This document shows positions 34,637 through 44,697 of a DNA stretch of 64,000 nt, piece by piece. Below the pieces are notes generated by a model that was not told the origin of the DNA, made no database searches, and was given only the letters and a program-made list of their open reading frames with translations. Each line of letters opens with the position of its first letter. The first letter of the stretch is position 1. The DNA lies in the NCBI GenBank assembly GCA_033816765.1, contig CM066291.1:992001-1056000 (forward strand). The letters run 5' to 3'. Source of the DNA: Nothopassalora personata. Its lineage: Eukaryota; Ascomycota; Dothideomycetes; Mycosphaerellales; Mycosphaerellaceae. Both the position numbers and the translations under genes were made by a program.

Positions 34637-36559
34637 CTACTCCTGCTTGCGCTGACCGCTTTTGACTGTCTGCTTGCCAGTCTGCTTCGTACCGAGATGC
34701 AGAAGCACCATACTGACGTCTCTCGCCATCTCTCCAGCTCGTCGTGCTGCCTCTGCTGCGTGGATCGACGCTTCAGCTGCATTACGAGCGAGCTGCGATA
34801 TAAGCTTCGTGGTATCAGGATTCTTGAGATCGAGGTCGCCAGATTGCAGCATGTCAGCGACGTTGACGAGGTCCTGGCTGGCAGAAGTGGCAGCATCCTT
34901 GCCCTTCGACTTGGATGCATTGATCATGTCTTGTAGAGGATTGGCTTGCGGTCGTTGACTGATGAGCGAGTCCAATTTAGCTTCGAGACGTTCCATCGCT
35001 GGCGCCATCGCTTCAACTGTCGCACCAGTGATGATTTTGAAAGCATGACTGCCTTCATCGTCTGTTATTCGTTCTGGAGGCGGACTCGGCACTCGCATCA
35101 TGACAGCAGTGCTTCCCTCAGGTGCCGGATTTGAGGCTCCTGCAGTAGCTTGTGGCTCCGCTCCTCGAGCTGGGGTAGCATTTTGAGACTTGGGCGAAGG
35201 CATTGATCTCCAGGATTCTGCCGCAGGCGATCGATTATCTGCCACCGTGGGAGATACGGGACCATACTGTTCTTCGATGGCTTGTTTTGAAGCCTCTGCG
35301 GACTTCTTGCGAACCATCTCGTCAACATACGCCTCTTTGGCGGCCTCAATATCTGTGTCTCCCGCTTCCGATAGCTCTGAGCCGCTGTCTGCAGAAGTTG
35401 GTACGCGCTTGTTGATCGGTTGTTTCAGCGAGGAATGTTTTGCTTTCTTCTGTCCGTAGCTGCCGCTGTCATCGCCATCATCTGCTTGTCTTCTGCGTTT
35501 CGATGCACGCTCCGCTTCCTCCAGGTCCGCTTGCTCAGCAGCATCTGCAGACGATATCGACGTTCGTCTACGCTTGCTACCGTCCACTGCTTCGCTGTGG
35601 CTGCCGCTTGTGCTGCTACCAGATGCACTGTCGTTTGTGACCTTGTCGTCTTTCTGACTACCATAGCCGCTGTCGACCGAGCCTTGGGTAGCGCTGACAG
35701 CGGGCGTCTTGGTGTTTTCCCTTTTCGTTGCACTTGCACTATCCTTCTCCTGTTTGTTCTGGATTTGGACCTGCGGACTGGTCTTTTTCGAGTCTACATG
35801 CTTGTCATATTTTACCTTTGTATCCCGAAGCTTCCTCTTGGCTTTCCTCACGTACTCTTGGAATTGCTCGGCCTGCTTCGGTGTTGCTTGCTGAGTGAGT
35901 ATAGCTTCCAGTAGCACACGAAGTCGCATGTCTATCAGCGCATCGAGATAGATCTGGTGCACAGCTTGGGCCAGATCGGGCTTGCCCACATCGCATGCGC
36001 GCTGTTTGGCTGCTTCGACCACCTCCTCCAATTTCTCCCCATCATACTCGAAGTTCCTGCTCTCGGCCTGGTTGGTGCGTGGCTGGTCTTTTGCTTTGCG
36101 CGGAGGTGTGTTCTTCGCGGAGCCCTGACTTGATTGCTGGTCGATTCTTTCACTGGCTGCAACCCTTTCCTTCACCTTTGCACGGAACTCTGACGGCACA
36201 ATCTCAAACTTGGCTTGATTGGGGCCGGGCTTGGTGACGAGGTGCTGCCAATGATCCAGGAGTCGCGCATCCCACGCCTCTGCCCATTGATCCATCAGGT
36301 TGTCATATTGCGATCCTTTCTCATGGCCTTTCCGGCGGCGCTTTGGGTCGTCATCGCATTCGATCTGCCATTGCTGGACTTCAGTGTCACAGTACTCCTC
36401 GATCTCGTTACCATGCGCCTTGGGCAGGTCGCAATAGGCGAAGTTGTTGCCAATATAGTCCCAGAACTTGCGGATATCAGGGTCGGGGAACTCGCTGTGG
36501 GTATTCAGAAGGAAGCGTAGAAGCGCCGCCTTGTAGTCGACACTGTTTCTCGAGACCAT
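34637..36559 (-). CDS. Lysine-rich, largely disordered orphan protein
   Basis: Intronless, 640 aa, ATG at 36557-36559. The N-terminal 130 residues look folded (LLRFLLNTHSEFPDPDIRKF, WDYIGNNFAYCD, WQHLVTKPGPNQAKFEIVP). Residues 170-250 form helical charged segments. The middle is low-complexity Ser/Lys/Glu with KRRR clusters that could be nuclear signals. The C-terminal 120 residues are an Ala-rich helix (ISQLARNAAEASIHAAEAAR) suggestive of a coiled coil. No family recognised. A 12-bp minisatellite lies directly upstream of its ATG. Confidence 0.7.
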   Translation of the reverse strand: MVSRNSVDYKAALLRFLLNTHSEFPDPDIRKFWDYIGNNFAYCDLPKAHGNEIEEYCDTEVQQWQIECDDDPKRRRKGHEKGSQYDNLMDQWAEAWDARLLDHWQHLVTKPGPNQAKFEIVPSEFRAKVKERVAASERIDQQSSQGSAKNTPPRKAKDQPRTNQAESRNFEYDGEKLEEVVEAAKQRACDVGKPDLAQAVHQIYLDALIDMRLRVLLEAILTQQATPKQAEQFQEYVRKAKRKLRDTKVKYDKHVDSKKTSPQVQIQNKQEKDSASATKRENTKTPAVSATQGSVDSGYGSQKDDKVTNDSASGSSTSGSHSEAVDGSKRRRTSISSADAAEQADLEEAERASKRRRQADDGDDSGSYGQKKAKHSSLKQPINKRVPTSADSGSELSEAGDTDIEAAKEAYVDEMVRKKSAEASKQAIEEQYGPVSPTVADNRSPAAESWRSMPSPKSQNATPARGAEPQATAGASNPAPEGSTAVMMRVPSPPPERITDDEGSHAFKIITGATVEAMAPAMERLEAKLDSLISQRPQANPLQDMINASKSKGKDAATSASQDLVNVADMLQSGDLDLKNPDTTKLISQLARNAAEASIHAAEAARRAGEMARDVSMVLLHLGTKQTGKQTVKSGQRKQE

Positions 36560-36562
36560 TTT

Positions 36563-36599
36563 GGCAGTGAGCCTGGCAGTGAGCCTGGGCAGTGAGCCT
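36563..36599. repeat. 12-bp minisatellite GGCAGTGAGCCT
   Basis: Three copies of GGCAGTGAGCCT (36563-36574, 36575-36586, 36588-36599, the last preceded by an extra G), followed by a partial GGCAG. It lies a few bases upstream of the minus-strand ATG at 36559, so it would be in that gene's 5' leader. Confidence 0.85.
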
Positions 36600-36955
36600 G
36601 GCAGCTCGCGGTGGAATCGGGGGCGTGTCTACTATCAGCTTTCACTGCCTCGCTGTTGATCAGGGGTTCTACTCGATGCATAGACGATACGCAGTGCCCG
36701 GCTACTGCGAATGCTGCTGGTGGAGGCCGGACGCTAGGAGACAGGTCCGCTCGGCTTGGCTTTGAGCGGGGATCTCGAAGCGCGTCCGACAAACGCGACT
36801 TTGAATTGATCATCCTTTCCACCATGACATCGACATGACATGTATATATGCAAATGGCTGCACGAACAATGATGTTGGCCAGCACCACTTTTCCCCCTAC
36901 GTAGGACGGATCATGCTGTAGGTGTTCACTCAATCATCCTTTCCCCAACAGCGTC
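36600..36955. promoter_or_regulatory. Divergent promoter region
   Basis: About 356 bases between the orphan (-) and the SDR (+). TATATATG near 36840 is TATA-like for the plus-strand gene. No other motif seen. Confidence 0.35.
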
Positions 36956-38122
36956 ATGTCTGCTTTTCGACAGCTTTCTATCCAAACGGCCCGTCTGCAC
37001 CTGCAGCAAGAGCACATTGTGACGACAGCATTCAAACGCTGTATATCATCATCTCAGACTTTCCCTCGAGCCCTTTCTTACTCTGACCCATCAACCCCTC
37101 GTCGAGACCACCTCACAACTCCGATTCCACCACAACACAGACTCCGCCACTTCAACCGCCACTTCACCAACATGGCATCCGATGACGCTCGCCAGCACAA
37201 CAACCAGGAGTTCCAGCTCTTCAACCTGTTCAATGTCAAGGACAAAGTTGCTCTCGTCACCGGCGGTGGCTCAGGCATTGGCTTGATGGCTGTTCAAGCT
37301 CTTGCTGTGAACGGAGCCAAGGTCTACATCTGTGGCCGCACCCAAGAGAAGCTCGACACTGTTGCACAGACCTTCTCACAGGACATCTCTGGTCAGATCA
37401 TCCCAATAGTCGCCGATGTCTCGAAGAAGGCCGACGTAGCCAAGCTCTACCACGAGATCTCGCAGAAGGAGAAGCACCTCGACATCCTCATCAACAGTAA
37501 GTACCACCCTTCAATGCTTTCGCCTCCAGCAAACTAACAACACCCAGACGCCGGCATCTCCACCTCGACCTTCAACACCGAAGCTGGGAACGCTGAGGAG
37601 CTCAAGAAGGCACTCTTCGACAACGAGGACGCGACCTACGAGGACTGGGACGCTGTGTACCGCACCAACGTCTCGCAGATCTATTTCATGACCACATGCT
37701 TCCTACCACTGCTCCAGAAGGCGTCTGAGAGCACCAAGGGTTGGTCGGCGTCTGTCATCAACATCAGCTCCATCTCCGGACAGGTCAAGACGTCTCAGCA
37801 TCACCCACAATACAATGCTAGCAAGGCCGCCGCCATTCACCTCACTCGCATGCTTGCCAACGAGATCCAGACCAACGGCCTCACCATCCGTGTCAACGAT
37901 ATTGCGCCAGGTGTGTTCCCATCTGAGATGACCGCAGGCGAGAGTGGCGAGAACCAGAAGTCTTACATCCCCAAGGAGAAGCACGAGGGCAAGACACCTG
38001 CCGCACGCCCAGGCCACGACCGTGACATGGCCCAGTCTGTGCTGTTTGTTGCCGCCAACCAGTTCTTGAACGGCCAGAGCATCACTGTCGATGGTGGCTA
38101 CACCCTCATGGCTGGCCGCTAA
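36956..38122 (+). CDS. SDR-family reductase (RhlG / 3-oxoacyl-reductase-like) with mitochondrial-type leader
   Basis: Two exons (36956-37496 and 37548-38122) joined across a 51-nt intron (GTAAGT, CTAAC, CAG) give 371 aa. SDR motifs are complete: TGGGSGIG, a CGRT end of strand 2, NNAG (formed across the intron as A|AC), NISSISG and YNASK. The family resembles rhamnolipid-biosynthesis 3-oxoacyl-ACP-reductase-type fungal proteins. The first 72 residues (MSAFRQLSIQTARLHLQQEH...) are rich in Arg, His and Ser and poor in acids, like a mitochondrial leader. A second good ATG (37172, MASDDARQHNNQEF) begins the globular part, so two products from one gene are possible. Confidence 0.87.
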
Positions 38123-38430
38123 ATCAGAGCCTACACCTGTATTTGTAAACGACGGAACGACAAAATCTGCATGAAAGAGGCGATCAAGCGCCCTGGAGAA
38201 GGTGCGAAGGCATAAGTTGCTCCCATTAGATATCGCTCAATCGAACCTATGTACAGTTTCATCGCTTCTTCCCTCTGACTTCTTAGTGTCATGCTCGTGA
38301 TGGGCCCCCACGTGGTTGCTGTATTCGTCATTTGGACCCTTGTTCAAGCTCGAACGACAACTTCAAAGCTCCAACATCTTTCTGGGCTTCTCCCTCCAAA
38401 CAACATCCCAGCCGACACAACCGTTGGACC
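38123..38430. other. Intergenic region
   Basis: 3' flank of the SDR and 5' leader of MtnB. The frame of MtnB is open upstream but begins with TTG. Confidence 0.35.
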
Positions 38431-39297
38431 ATGCCAGAGATAGAATCGCCCAACAAGAAGCTCAAAGCCGACCACACCAATGGCTCGGAAGACACCGACG
38501 ACGACTCCCTCATCACATCCACCAACCCCTCACATCCCGCAAACTACATTTCCTCACTCTGCCGCCAGTTCTACACCCACGGCTGGGTCACCGGCACCGG
38601 CGGCGGCCTCTCGATCAGACATGAGAACCTCGTATACCTCGCACCCTCAGGCGTTCAGAAAGAGCTCATGAAACCCCAAGACATGTTCGTCCTGGACTTC
38701 GAAAGTGGGGAGTACTTGCGACGGCCGAAGGTAAGACCATGTAGTGGAACATAATAGGTGATGGTCAAGGTAAGTGAGATTTGCTAAGGTAAGTTACCAC
38801 AGGCTCTCAAACCCTCCGCCTGCACGCCTCTCTTCCTCGCAGCCTTCACTCAACGCGGCGCTACCTGCTGCATCCACACCCACTCCCAATGGGCCGTCCT
38901 CGTCACCCTGATCTGCGAGGCAGGCCTTCAGAATCACCCCGACGGATCCTCGCGAGATTGCTTCGCTATCCGCGAAATCGAGCAGATCAAGGGCATCTCT
39001 CGCGGCGGTGTGGGATCGCAGGTTATCCTTGAGGGAGGCCGTAAAGCTGGCAACTTGGGATATTTCGATACGATGAAGATTCCGATCATCGAGAATACGG
39101 CGCATGAGGAGGATTTGAAGGATACGTTGGAGAAGGCTATTGTCGAGTGGCCGGAGACTTGTGCGGTGCTGGTCAGGAGGCATGGGCTGTATGTTTGGGG
39201 CAAGGATGTGGCGCAGGCGAAGACGCAGTGTGAGAGTTTGGATTATTTGTTTCAGTTGGCTGTGGAGATGCAGAAGATGGGGTTGAAGTGGGTGTAG
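38431..39297 (+). CDS. MDE1: Methylthioribulose-1-phosphate dehydratase (methionine salvage)
   Basis: Zinc enzyme of the class II aldolase/adducin fold that dehydrates MTRu-1-P. Two exons (38431-38730 and 38803-39297) join in phase 0 to 264 aa. The family blocks [17 protein letters not shown] and [10 protein letters not shown] are in exon 1. The zinc ligands are His125 and His127 (IHTHSQW) and His227 (RRHGLYVWG) in exon 2. The 72-nt intron holds three GTAAG motifs; only the first gives a product without an early stop. The coding strand is C-rich at the start and G/T-rich at the end. Two more N-terminal Met-less codons upstream are excluded because the frame starts there with TTG. Confidence 0.93.
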
Positions 39298-40119
39298 AGT
39301 ATACATGAGGAGCAATCATGGATTGCGGTATTGAATGCTGCTGCTTCTGAATGATGGAAGAGCGATGGGACCATTGGCGGTAGACTCGGGTGCTTCTCTT
39401 GCACAAGACTGTCGCGGCTCTCGCGCCTTCATACGTGAGATATACTTACTTGTTCCAGGCGATGAAAGAGCATGTCAGCAGCTTAGATATTCCTCCTGAT
39501 TTTGGCCTCTTCCTGCTTGACCCAGCGCCTGGGAATGCCCATCGACAATAACTTCATTACGCCACTTTCAACGACACCAATCATGCCGCCACATCCTTGA
39601 GACGTCATGCGCTCTAGCCTTCCATCTCACCCCACGACTGGGACTATCGACATGACCACAGCCAAGACCGAAGATGGCAGCTTCAGTAACACTCAGCGCT
39701 GCTGAATGCTGACGATGATCCGTCTCAACGACTACATATATGACAAGCTCAGAAAGAAACAACACTTACAAATTCGGAGCAAACAACCAACTAGGTGCCT
39801 ATAGAGACCTCTCGCGCTTCGAGCCTCTCAAGGCCGATATTAAAGCGACATCTCCCTCATCTCTCTATCATTTCTAACAACTACTGCAGTTACTGCCTTG
39901 ATCAGCTCCGAATAGGGATATTAGTTGGAGTTCCTTGTTATTTCTTACCGCAAAGATATGCGTAAAGCAAACTCGCCGCTCATCGACATTTGGAAGGTCT
40001 GAATTCACCGTCTCAAGCCTCGTACGAGACTCTATAGTCTCGACAAGTTGCCGCAGGGTACGTAGCCGCCTGCTAGCTATTTAGGAGTTATGTTAAGGAA
40101 GCATCGAGTCCTAATCGTC
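39298..40119. other. Intergenic region, accessory-like
   Basis: No gene supported. From about 39780 the sequence becomes richer in TA and stop codons and may belong to the same relic as the next entry. Confidence 0.35.
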
Positions 40120-40400
40120 AAGAACGCTGCCACCACCTTCGACTTTCTAATGCGGCTCGGGATCTAAAGGACGATGACGCCTAGGCGGAGGATCCGACGT
40201 GGTACGATCCAAAGAATCTGAATGCCGAGAATCTGGAGCCGGCGATTCAGGAGTGGTTCCGAATAACGGCAGCTGCTTATTAGGTGCGGCGCTACAGTAT
40301 TCATGGCCTGGAATGTGCCGTTACTGCAGAGGTACACCTAAAGGACACCCTTACCGAGATGGAGAAGAATCGAATTTGCAGCAGGTACTGTGCCAGTCAA
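40120..40400 (+). pseudogene. Degenerate coding relic with in-frame stops
   Basis: One frame reads RLSNAARDLKDDDA, stop, AEDPTWYDPKNLNAENLEPA, then QEWFRITAAAY, stop, VRRYSIHGLECAV and onward. Protein-like sequence is interrupted only by two TAG codons, each one C-to-T change from CAG. No family recognised. The pattern fits a gene or transposon fragment hit by C-to-T mutation. Confidence 0.4.
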
Positions 40401-40671
40401 TGTGCGCGCACAACACTGGACTCTGCCACGAGGTCCAAGCCTTGACTCAAATGAAATGCCTGGTTTCGGCCGCTCAAGTATGGGCATGCCTTGCCTCGTC
40501 ACGTCGTTACATTTGTTGATGAGAGCGACGAAGAACAACAAACCACAGTCGACCTACAGTACTCACCTTTTCAACCACCACCTACTCTTTCCGACACACG
40601 CGACGACTAGAACAGATTAACTGCTCTACCACGCCCTATTTGCACTTTACTCGCTCACAAGTGCCAACAAG

Positions 40672-40878
40672 ATGGCACCACGTACTACCGCAGCCGGCGG
40701 AGGCTACCAGTTCCTGACCGATCTCGCTCAGGCCGTCGCCGCTGCTAAGGCCACTGGCAGTACTCAAGTCGTTGGCGATACTTAGACCACTGGCAGTTCT
40801 CAAGTCGCTGGCAGTTCTCAAGTCGCTGGCAGTACTCAAGTCACTGGCGATACTCAGACCACTGGCGCTGAAAACTAG
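40672..40878 (+). pseudogene. Short repeat-containing ORF with an internal nonsense codon
   Basis: From the ATG at 40672 the frame reads MAPRTTAAGGGYQFLTDLAQ, an Ala/Lys stretch and then hexapeptide repeats of the type T-G-S-T-Q-V. TAG at 40783-40785 interrupts it at codon 38. The frame continues past this to a second stop at 40876-40878. The interrupting codon sits where another repeat unit has CAG. It may be a disabled gene or the first exon of a larger unit with the ORF at 40937. Confidence 0.4.
40753..40860 (+). repeat. Six tandem 18-bp units
   Basis: Units of the form ACTGGCAGTACTCAAGTC begin at 40753, 40771, 40789, 40807, 40825 and 40843. Units 2 and 6 are the divergent GCGATACT(T/C)AGACC type, so the array looks like a longer higher-order pattern. 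The array is open in two reading frames. Confidence 0.9.
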
Positions 40879-40936
40879 CCGATCATTATCTTTGAGAAGA
40901 AAAAAGCACCCCGACGTCAGCGCCTCAGCTCGCCAT

Positions 40937-41290
40937 ATGGCTCAAAATCCTAGCGGCGCTGCTCCTACTACGGCTCCAGGACCCAGCTTGGAGGATCTCG
41001 TGGTTGAGATCGCCGGTCAGAAGGTAGCCGATCCAGGCGAGGGATTGCGCATGGTGATGGTCGGACACGTCGAGCTCTGCTCCCAACAGCACGGTGTTGT
41101 CTCTGTCGAGGTAGTAGCCAAATTCTTTAAGAACCGCTACGGCATGATCTGCAGCATTTTTTACACTCCAATTGATGCCGAGAAGCGCGGCCGTCTCCCG
41201 AAGGGCTACTCTCAGCCAAACCCGTTGGATAACAAGCTCAAAGTCAATTTTCGCAATGTGGCATACAGTCCTTTAGGAAGCGCAGCTTAG
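40937..41290 (+). CDS. Hypothetical protein
   Basis: 117 aa from the ATG at 40937 (MAQNPSGAAPTTAPGPSLED). The body, LVVEIAGQKVADPGEGLRMV followed by ELCSQQHGVVSVEVVAKFFK and ending NVAYSPLGSAA, looks coding with few rare features. The frame extends upstream through the 18-bp repeats without an ATG. No family recognised and no signal peptide. It may be a lineage-specific gene. Confidence 0.45.
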   Translation: MAQNPSGAAPTTAPGPSLEDLVVEIAGQKVADPGEGLRMVMVGHVELCSQQHGVVSVEVVAKFFKNRYGMICSIFYTPIDAEKRGRLPKGYSQPNPLDNKLKVNFRNVAYSPLGSAA

Positions 41291-41917
41291 ATAGTATTCC
41301 AAATCACGTCGTCGACAAGGAGCAGGATCGGGTCAACGTGGCTCATGAGGCGTACTTGTTCAATCTTGGCGTTGCTAAGGTTAACCGTTTCGTAGAGTAG
41401 CCGAAGGTTTTGCATGGTGAAGCAAGAGCGTAGAGACGATGGAGAGAAGAGAAATCTTGACGCAAGCAAGAAGAGCATGGTCTGGCGTGATACGAGGGAG
41501 TACAAAGGAGTAAAGTGACATCATCCTTTGGCTCATTATCGTCTTCATAGTCCGGGTCATCGACGGCCTCGATGTATGGCTTAGATCTCGTCCTGCTGGT
41601 GCGTCTGATGTCGCAGTCGTGAGAGAGCTGGATGGTGCCACAGTATTCTGAGGCTGGATCGAGGACGTGCTGGTATGTCTCTTCTCGGAGCTCGGGTGGG
41701 AGAGCGAGCGGGCGACAGGGAGGCGCTTCTGCAGACGGGTTGGGGAGCGTTTTCGAATTTGAGATGCTGAATAAGTAGAAGTAAAAATAGGGGAACAGTG
41801 GATGTACTCTTGTCTGGCGCTAGTGCTGTGCCACATGCACGGGTTTTGGCTGAGGGCTGCTTGAAGTTGAATGCTGGTTGAAGAATCACGCTGACATATC
41901 CCGCCTAGGACATGTTG
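41291..41917. other. Intergenic region with uncertain minus ORFs
   Basis: Overlapping minus-strand ORFs (41381-41836 and 41581-41889) are Ser/Thr/Arg-rich and mutually exclusive. Neither can be supported as a gene. Confidence 0.3.
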
Positions 41918-42424
41918 TCAGCATAAGAACGCAGCCTCTCGCAAACACATCCAAAGCTCTTGCAATTCTCGTTCTCCAGGCTCGTAGTCATCCATGTATG
42001 TCCTGTACTGACTCATGACTTCCTCCCACTCTTCCTGCCACCGCTGACGTCGTGCACCGTCAAATTGGGTGGGGACATTCGAACGAAGGGCGCTGAGGTA
42101 ATGCCCCTGCGTACATGCCTCAAGGTACAGTCCCGCTTGGCCCCAGGATAGCTCCTCTTGGTGGCGAAGCCGGATAGTACGATATGTTGGAGGTGGGCAA
42201 CATAGGTGTCGGCTGGATGGCGGTGCCCTAATTTCATGATGTGTCAGTTCTGGTTGTGTACCGAATGGTTCCTCATTAGGATCCTTTGCGCAGCCCCACT
42301 CGTGTATCACAGCTCTCCTGACATAGTCGTCACTAGCAGGCCAATCTACGCGCAGAGAACCTGCCGCCCAGTAATCTAGCATATACATCATCATATCTCC
42401 AATCGTTATAGGGAATCCATCCAT
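41918..42424 (-). CDS. Hypothetical protein
   Basis: 168-codon frame with an ATG at 42422-42424 (MDGFPITIGDMMMYMLDYWA). Trp- and Glu-rich C-terminal helices (RRQRWQEEWEEVMSQYRTYM) look protein-like. It might be a downstream exon of the short F-box gene to its right, since fungal F-box proteins of that type are longer, but I could not find a clean splice path. Confidence 0.45.
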   Translation of the reverse strand: MDGFPITIGDMMMYMLDYWAAGSLRVDWPASDDYVRRAVIHEWGCAKDPNEEPFGTQPELTHHEIRAPPSSRHLCCPPPTYRTIRLRHQEELSWGQAGLYLEACTQGHYLSALRSNVPTQFDGARRQRWQEEWEEVMSQYRTYMDDYEPGERELQELWMCLREAAFLC

Positions 42425-42665
42425 CGCGATTTGAAGGTGCCTACCGAGGATCGGGGCCTCTCATCTTCCAACGTAGCATCGACGTTAATATAGTCCGAGA
42501 GGTCTCATCTCATATAAGTGCTCGCTGCCAACTGCCAACATGAACCGCGGCCGGGTCGAAACGTGGCAATAACAGCTTCGACTTGTGGACGGTCTATGCT
42601 GCACCATTTTGACACAACCTTCCCTGATACCATGACAGGTCCAGTAGACTCCGTCGGCTGCATCA
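42425..42665. other. Spacer or unrecognised intron/exon material
   Basis: Between the F-box frame stop and the orphan start. One frame contains MMQPTESTGPVMVSGK, which resembles a motif seen in F-box relatives, but the exon structure is unresolved. Confidence 0.25.
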
Positions 42666-43135
42666 TCAGATGTGAGGACCATGCTGAAAAGTAACGGATT
42701 CCAGCCTTGGCTGTTTGCGGTACTTCTTTGCTAGTGCGTTCGTCTGCCGGAGCACTGCGCGCCTTTGTAGCAACGAGGTCATGGTTTTGCTCACCCGCCT
42801 CGACAGTAATAGGGTTCGAACATCCAAATGTGACAGTATCATAGCCAGTATCTCGCGTATTGCGAACACTTCCAATGCCGATGCCGACGAAGGTGAGATG
42901 GCTTGCGAAGAAGTGTGTTCCTGCTTCCATGGCCAGCGCAGGCGAGAATCGTCGTGTATAGCTTTGTTGACCTGCAGAGAGAATGCTTCACGGCAGAGCG
43001 TCGCAAGGTCATCTAGAGTCAAAAGGGTAGCTGCTAATTGCGCCGTACCTAATGGCCTCCTTGTTTCAATCTGCCGCGTTTCTTCGCAACCTCACCTTCG
43101 TCCTCGCAACCTCCTTGCGCAGCCTCGAAATACAT
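42666..43135 (-). CDS. Short F-box protein, possibly incomplete model
   Basis: Exon 1 (43096-43135) encodes MYFEAAQGGCEDE and exon 2 (42666-43033) begins ATLLTLDDLATLCREAF after a 62-nt intron (GTGAGG donor, TAG acceptor, no clear branch point). The 135-aa product carries an F-box-like core: FAIREILAMILSHLDVRTLL followed by LSRRVSKTMTSLLQRRA. It stops soon after (HGPHI). Similar fungal F-box proteins run on for another 100 or more residues, so a further exon or truncation is likely. The antisense reading of the same stretch is also open but lacks family character. Confidence 0.55.
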
Positions 43136-43190
43136 ACCGTCGTACAAGCTGAGCGACGGGTCCTCGACGGTCTAGTCAAATTCATGGCGC

Positions 43191-44155
43191 TCAAGTGCCC
43201 GACACTGCACCTCTGGCCTTCTGCAGCTGGATGGAAGTGACGTCCTGGCCGATCCGGATCTTGACTTCCTGGAAGCTGATGTCAAGCTTGCCGAGCTGTT
43301 CTAGGATGTCAGTCGAGATGGCCTGTTGCAAACCACCGTGTTCCGACGGCTGCTGTGTGGTAGGAGGTCGCAATGACCAGGCGACACTGATGTGGAAGGC
43401 CTCGATGGGCTTGTTGGTCGAATCGCCGCCAGTACTGCTTGCGTCTTCGGTCTGGTACAGCAGCGGCTGATGGAAGCGAGCGGCAAGTTCATTGCAAGCA
43501 CCGAGCATCTTCTGCAACTCGTCACCCGGAGGCCTCTGAAGCTTCAGGACCAGGAACCATCTGGTGCCATCCTCATTCGGATGCCAGACCAGGTTAGTTG
43601 GCGAGACCGGGAAAGTCCGCACACCTGTACCTGCGATAACCCTTGTGAGCTCCGCCAAGAAACCATCTTTCTGCTCAGTCCTCAGCGCTAGCGGTCTGGA
43701 TAATGAAATGTGCAACGGAAGCGGCACTCCGAGATGGTTGTGCAGTAAGCTGTGCACGTCGTTCACGTCATCCTGGAGAGAGTGTTGAACGTCTCTCACC
43801 GCTAGACGGAGCATATTGTACGCGTCCACGCTCGGAAACCCTCCTACAAGTCAGTACGGCTATTGTACATACCTCAGAACTGGAAATGGATCATGCCATT
43901 CTTACACTCGAGGTAGACATGTGTTGGCCAGTTGCCGGCGACATGTGGGATGACACGCTTCCTTCCGGCGTGGAGGGATGGATCATCTCGTGTGCTCGTT
44001 CTCACGCTCGAGGTGTAGAGATCGCGGAAGCTCGCGGGAAGAGGAGGCAGTGCTGGCGCGCCGTTGTTCGTGTCGCCCAATGTCTTTCTTGTCTTAGCCG
44101 TAGCCGACGTGTCCTCGTCGCTCTCCGAATCATCAGAGTATTCGACGAGGCCCAT
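43191..44155 (-). CDS. USB1: U6 snRNA 3'-phosphodiesterase (USB1/Mpn1 family)
   Basis: Trims the 3' end of U6 snRNA. Two exons (43906-44155 and 43191-43840) give 299 aa. The acidic N-terminus MGLVEYSDDSESDEDTSA is followed by HVYLE and, across the junction, WFPSVDAYNMLRLA, matching the family's HVYLEW block. The two catalytic HxS tetrapeptides are HISL (His127, Ser129) and HISV (His233). The intron (65 nt, GTAAGA donor) ends in TAGGAG. Using the distal GAG gives the conserved Trp (T|GG); using the proximal TAG would create TGA. This choice defines the model. Confidence 0.9.
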
Positions 44156-44697
44156 GACGATGTCACGATGTTGGCGTTGCGGATGCCTCCTTACTTGACG
44201 CGTAATAAGGCGTAGTTAGTTGTATGCGACAGACACGAGCGAGCTTGTCTGCGCGTCTAGAACTACTGTAGACGAGATGAACATCCGAATGTACCTGGAT
44301 AACGTGAACCTAATAACTAGGTTGCCTGGAGTTAGGACCGTATAGCGTGGGCTGCGTGGCAACTTTCTGGCAACGGCACACGCGTCACACACAATCATTG
44401 GGAATCTGTGGTGGGCCTCTGCGGAAACAGGATTGCTTGTTATATGACGGGTGCCTGCTCCATTGCGACACGTCTGAACTCACGTCTTCACCACCATAGA
44501 AAGTCTGCATTCGAACACATTTTCACTCTGCTGCAGGGAGAAGATTGCAGGAGCTAATAATCATAATGTCTTCCGCGGTGGACTCCAAAACGTCAGTTCC
44601 CTCGGCTGTTGGACATGCAGCCTCCCGCTGTGAAGCACATGGCGGGAATGTTTGCTAAAACACCGGCGGCAGTGCGCACGCATATCTGATTGACCCG
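44156..44697. promoter_or_regulatory. Divergent promoter region, USB1 and PAL1
   Basis: 542 bases between divergent starts; no distinctive element identified. Confidence 0.35.

Noticed and set aside
41381..41889. Ser/Thr-rich minus ORFs
   Set aside because: Two overlapping frames, neither with homology-like sequence; cannot choose.
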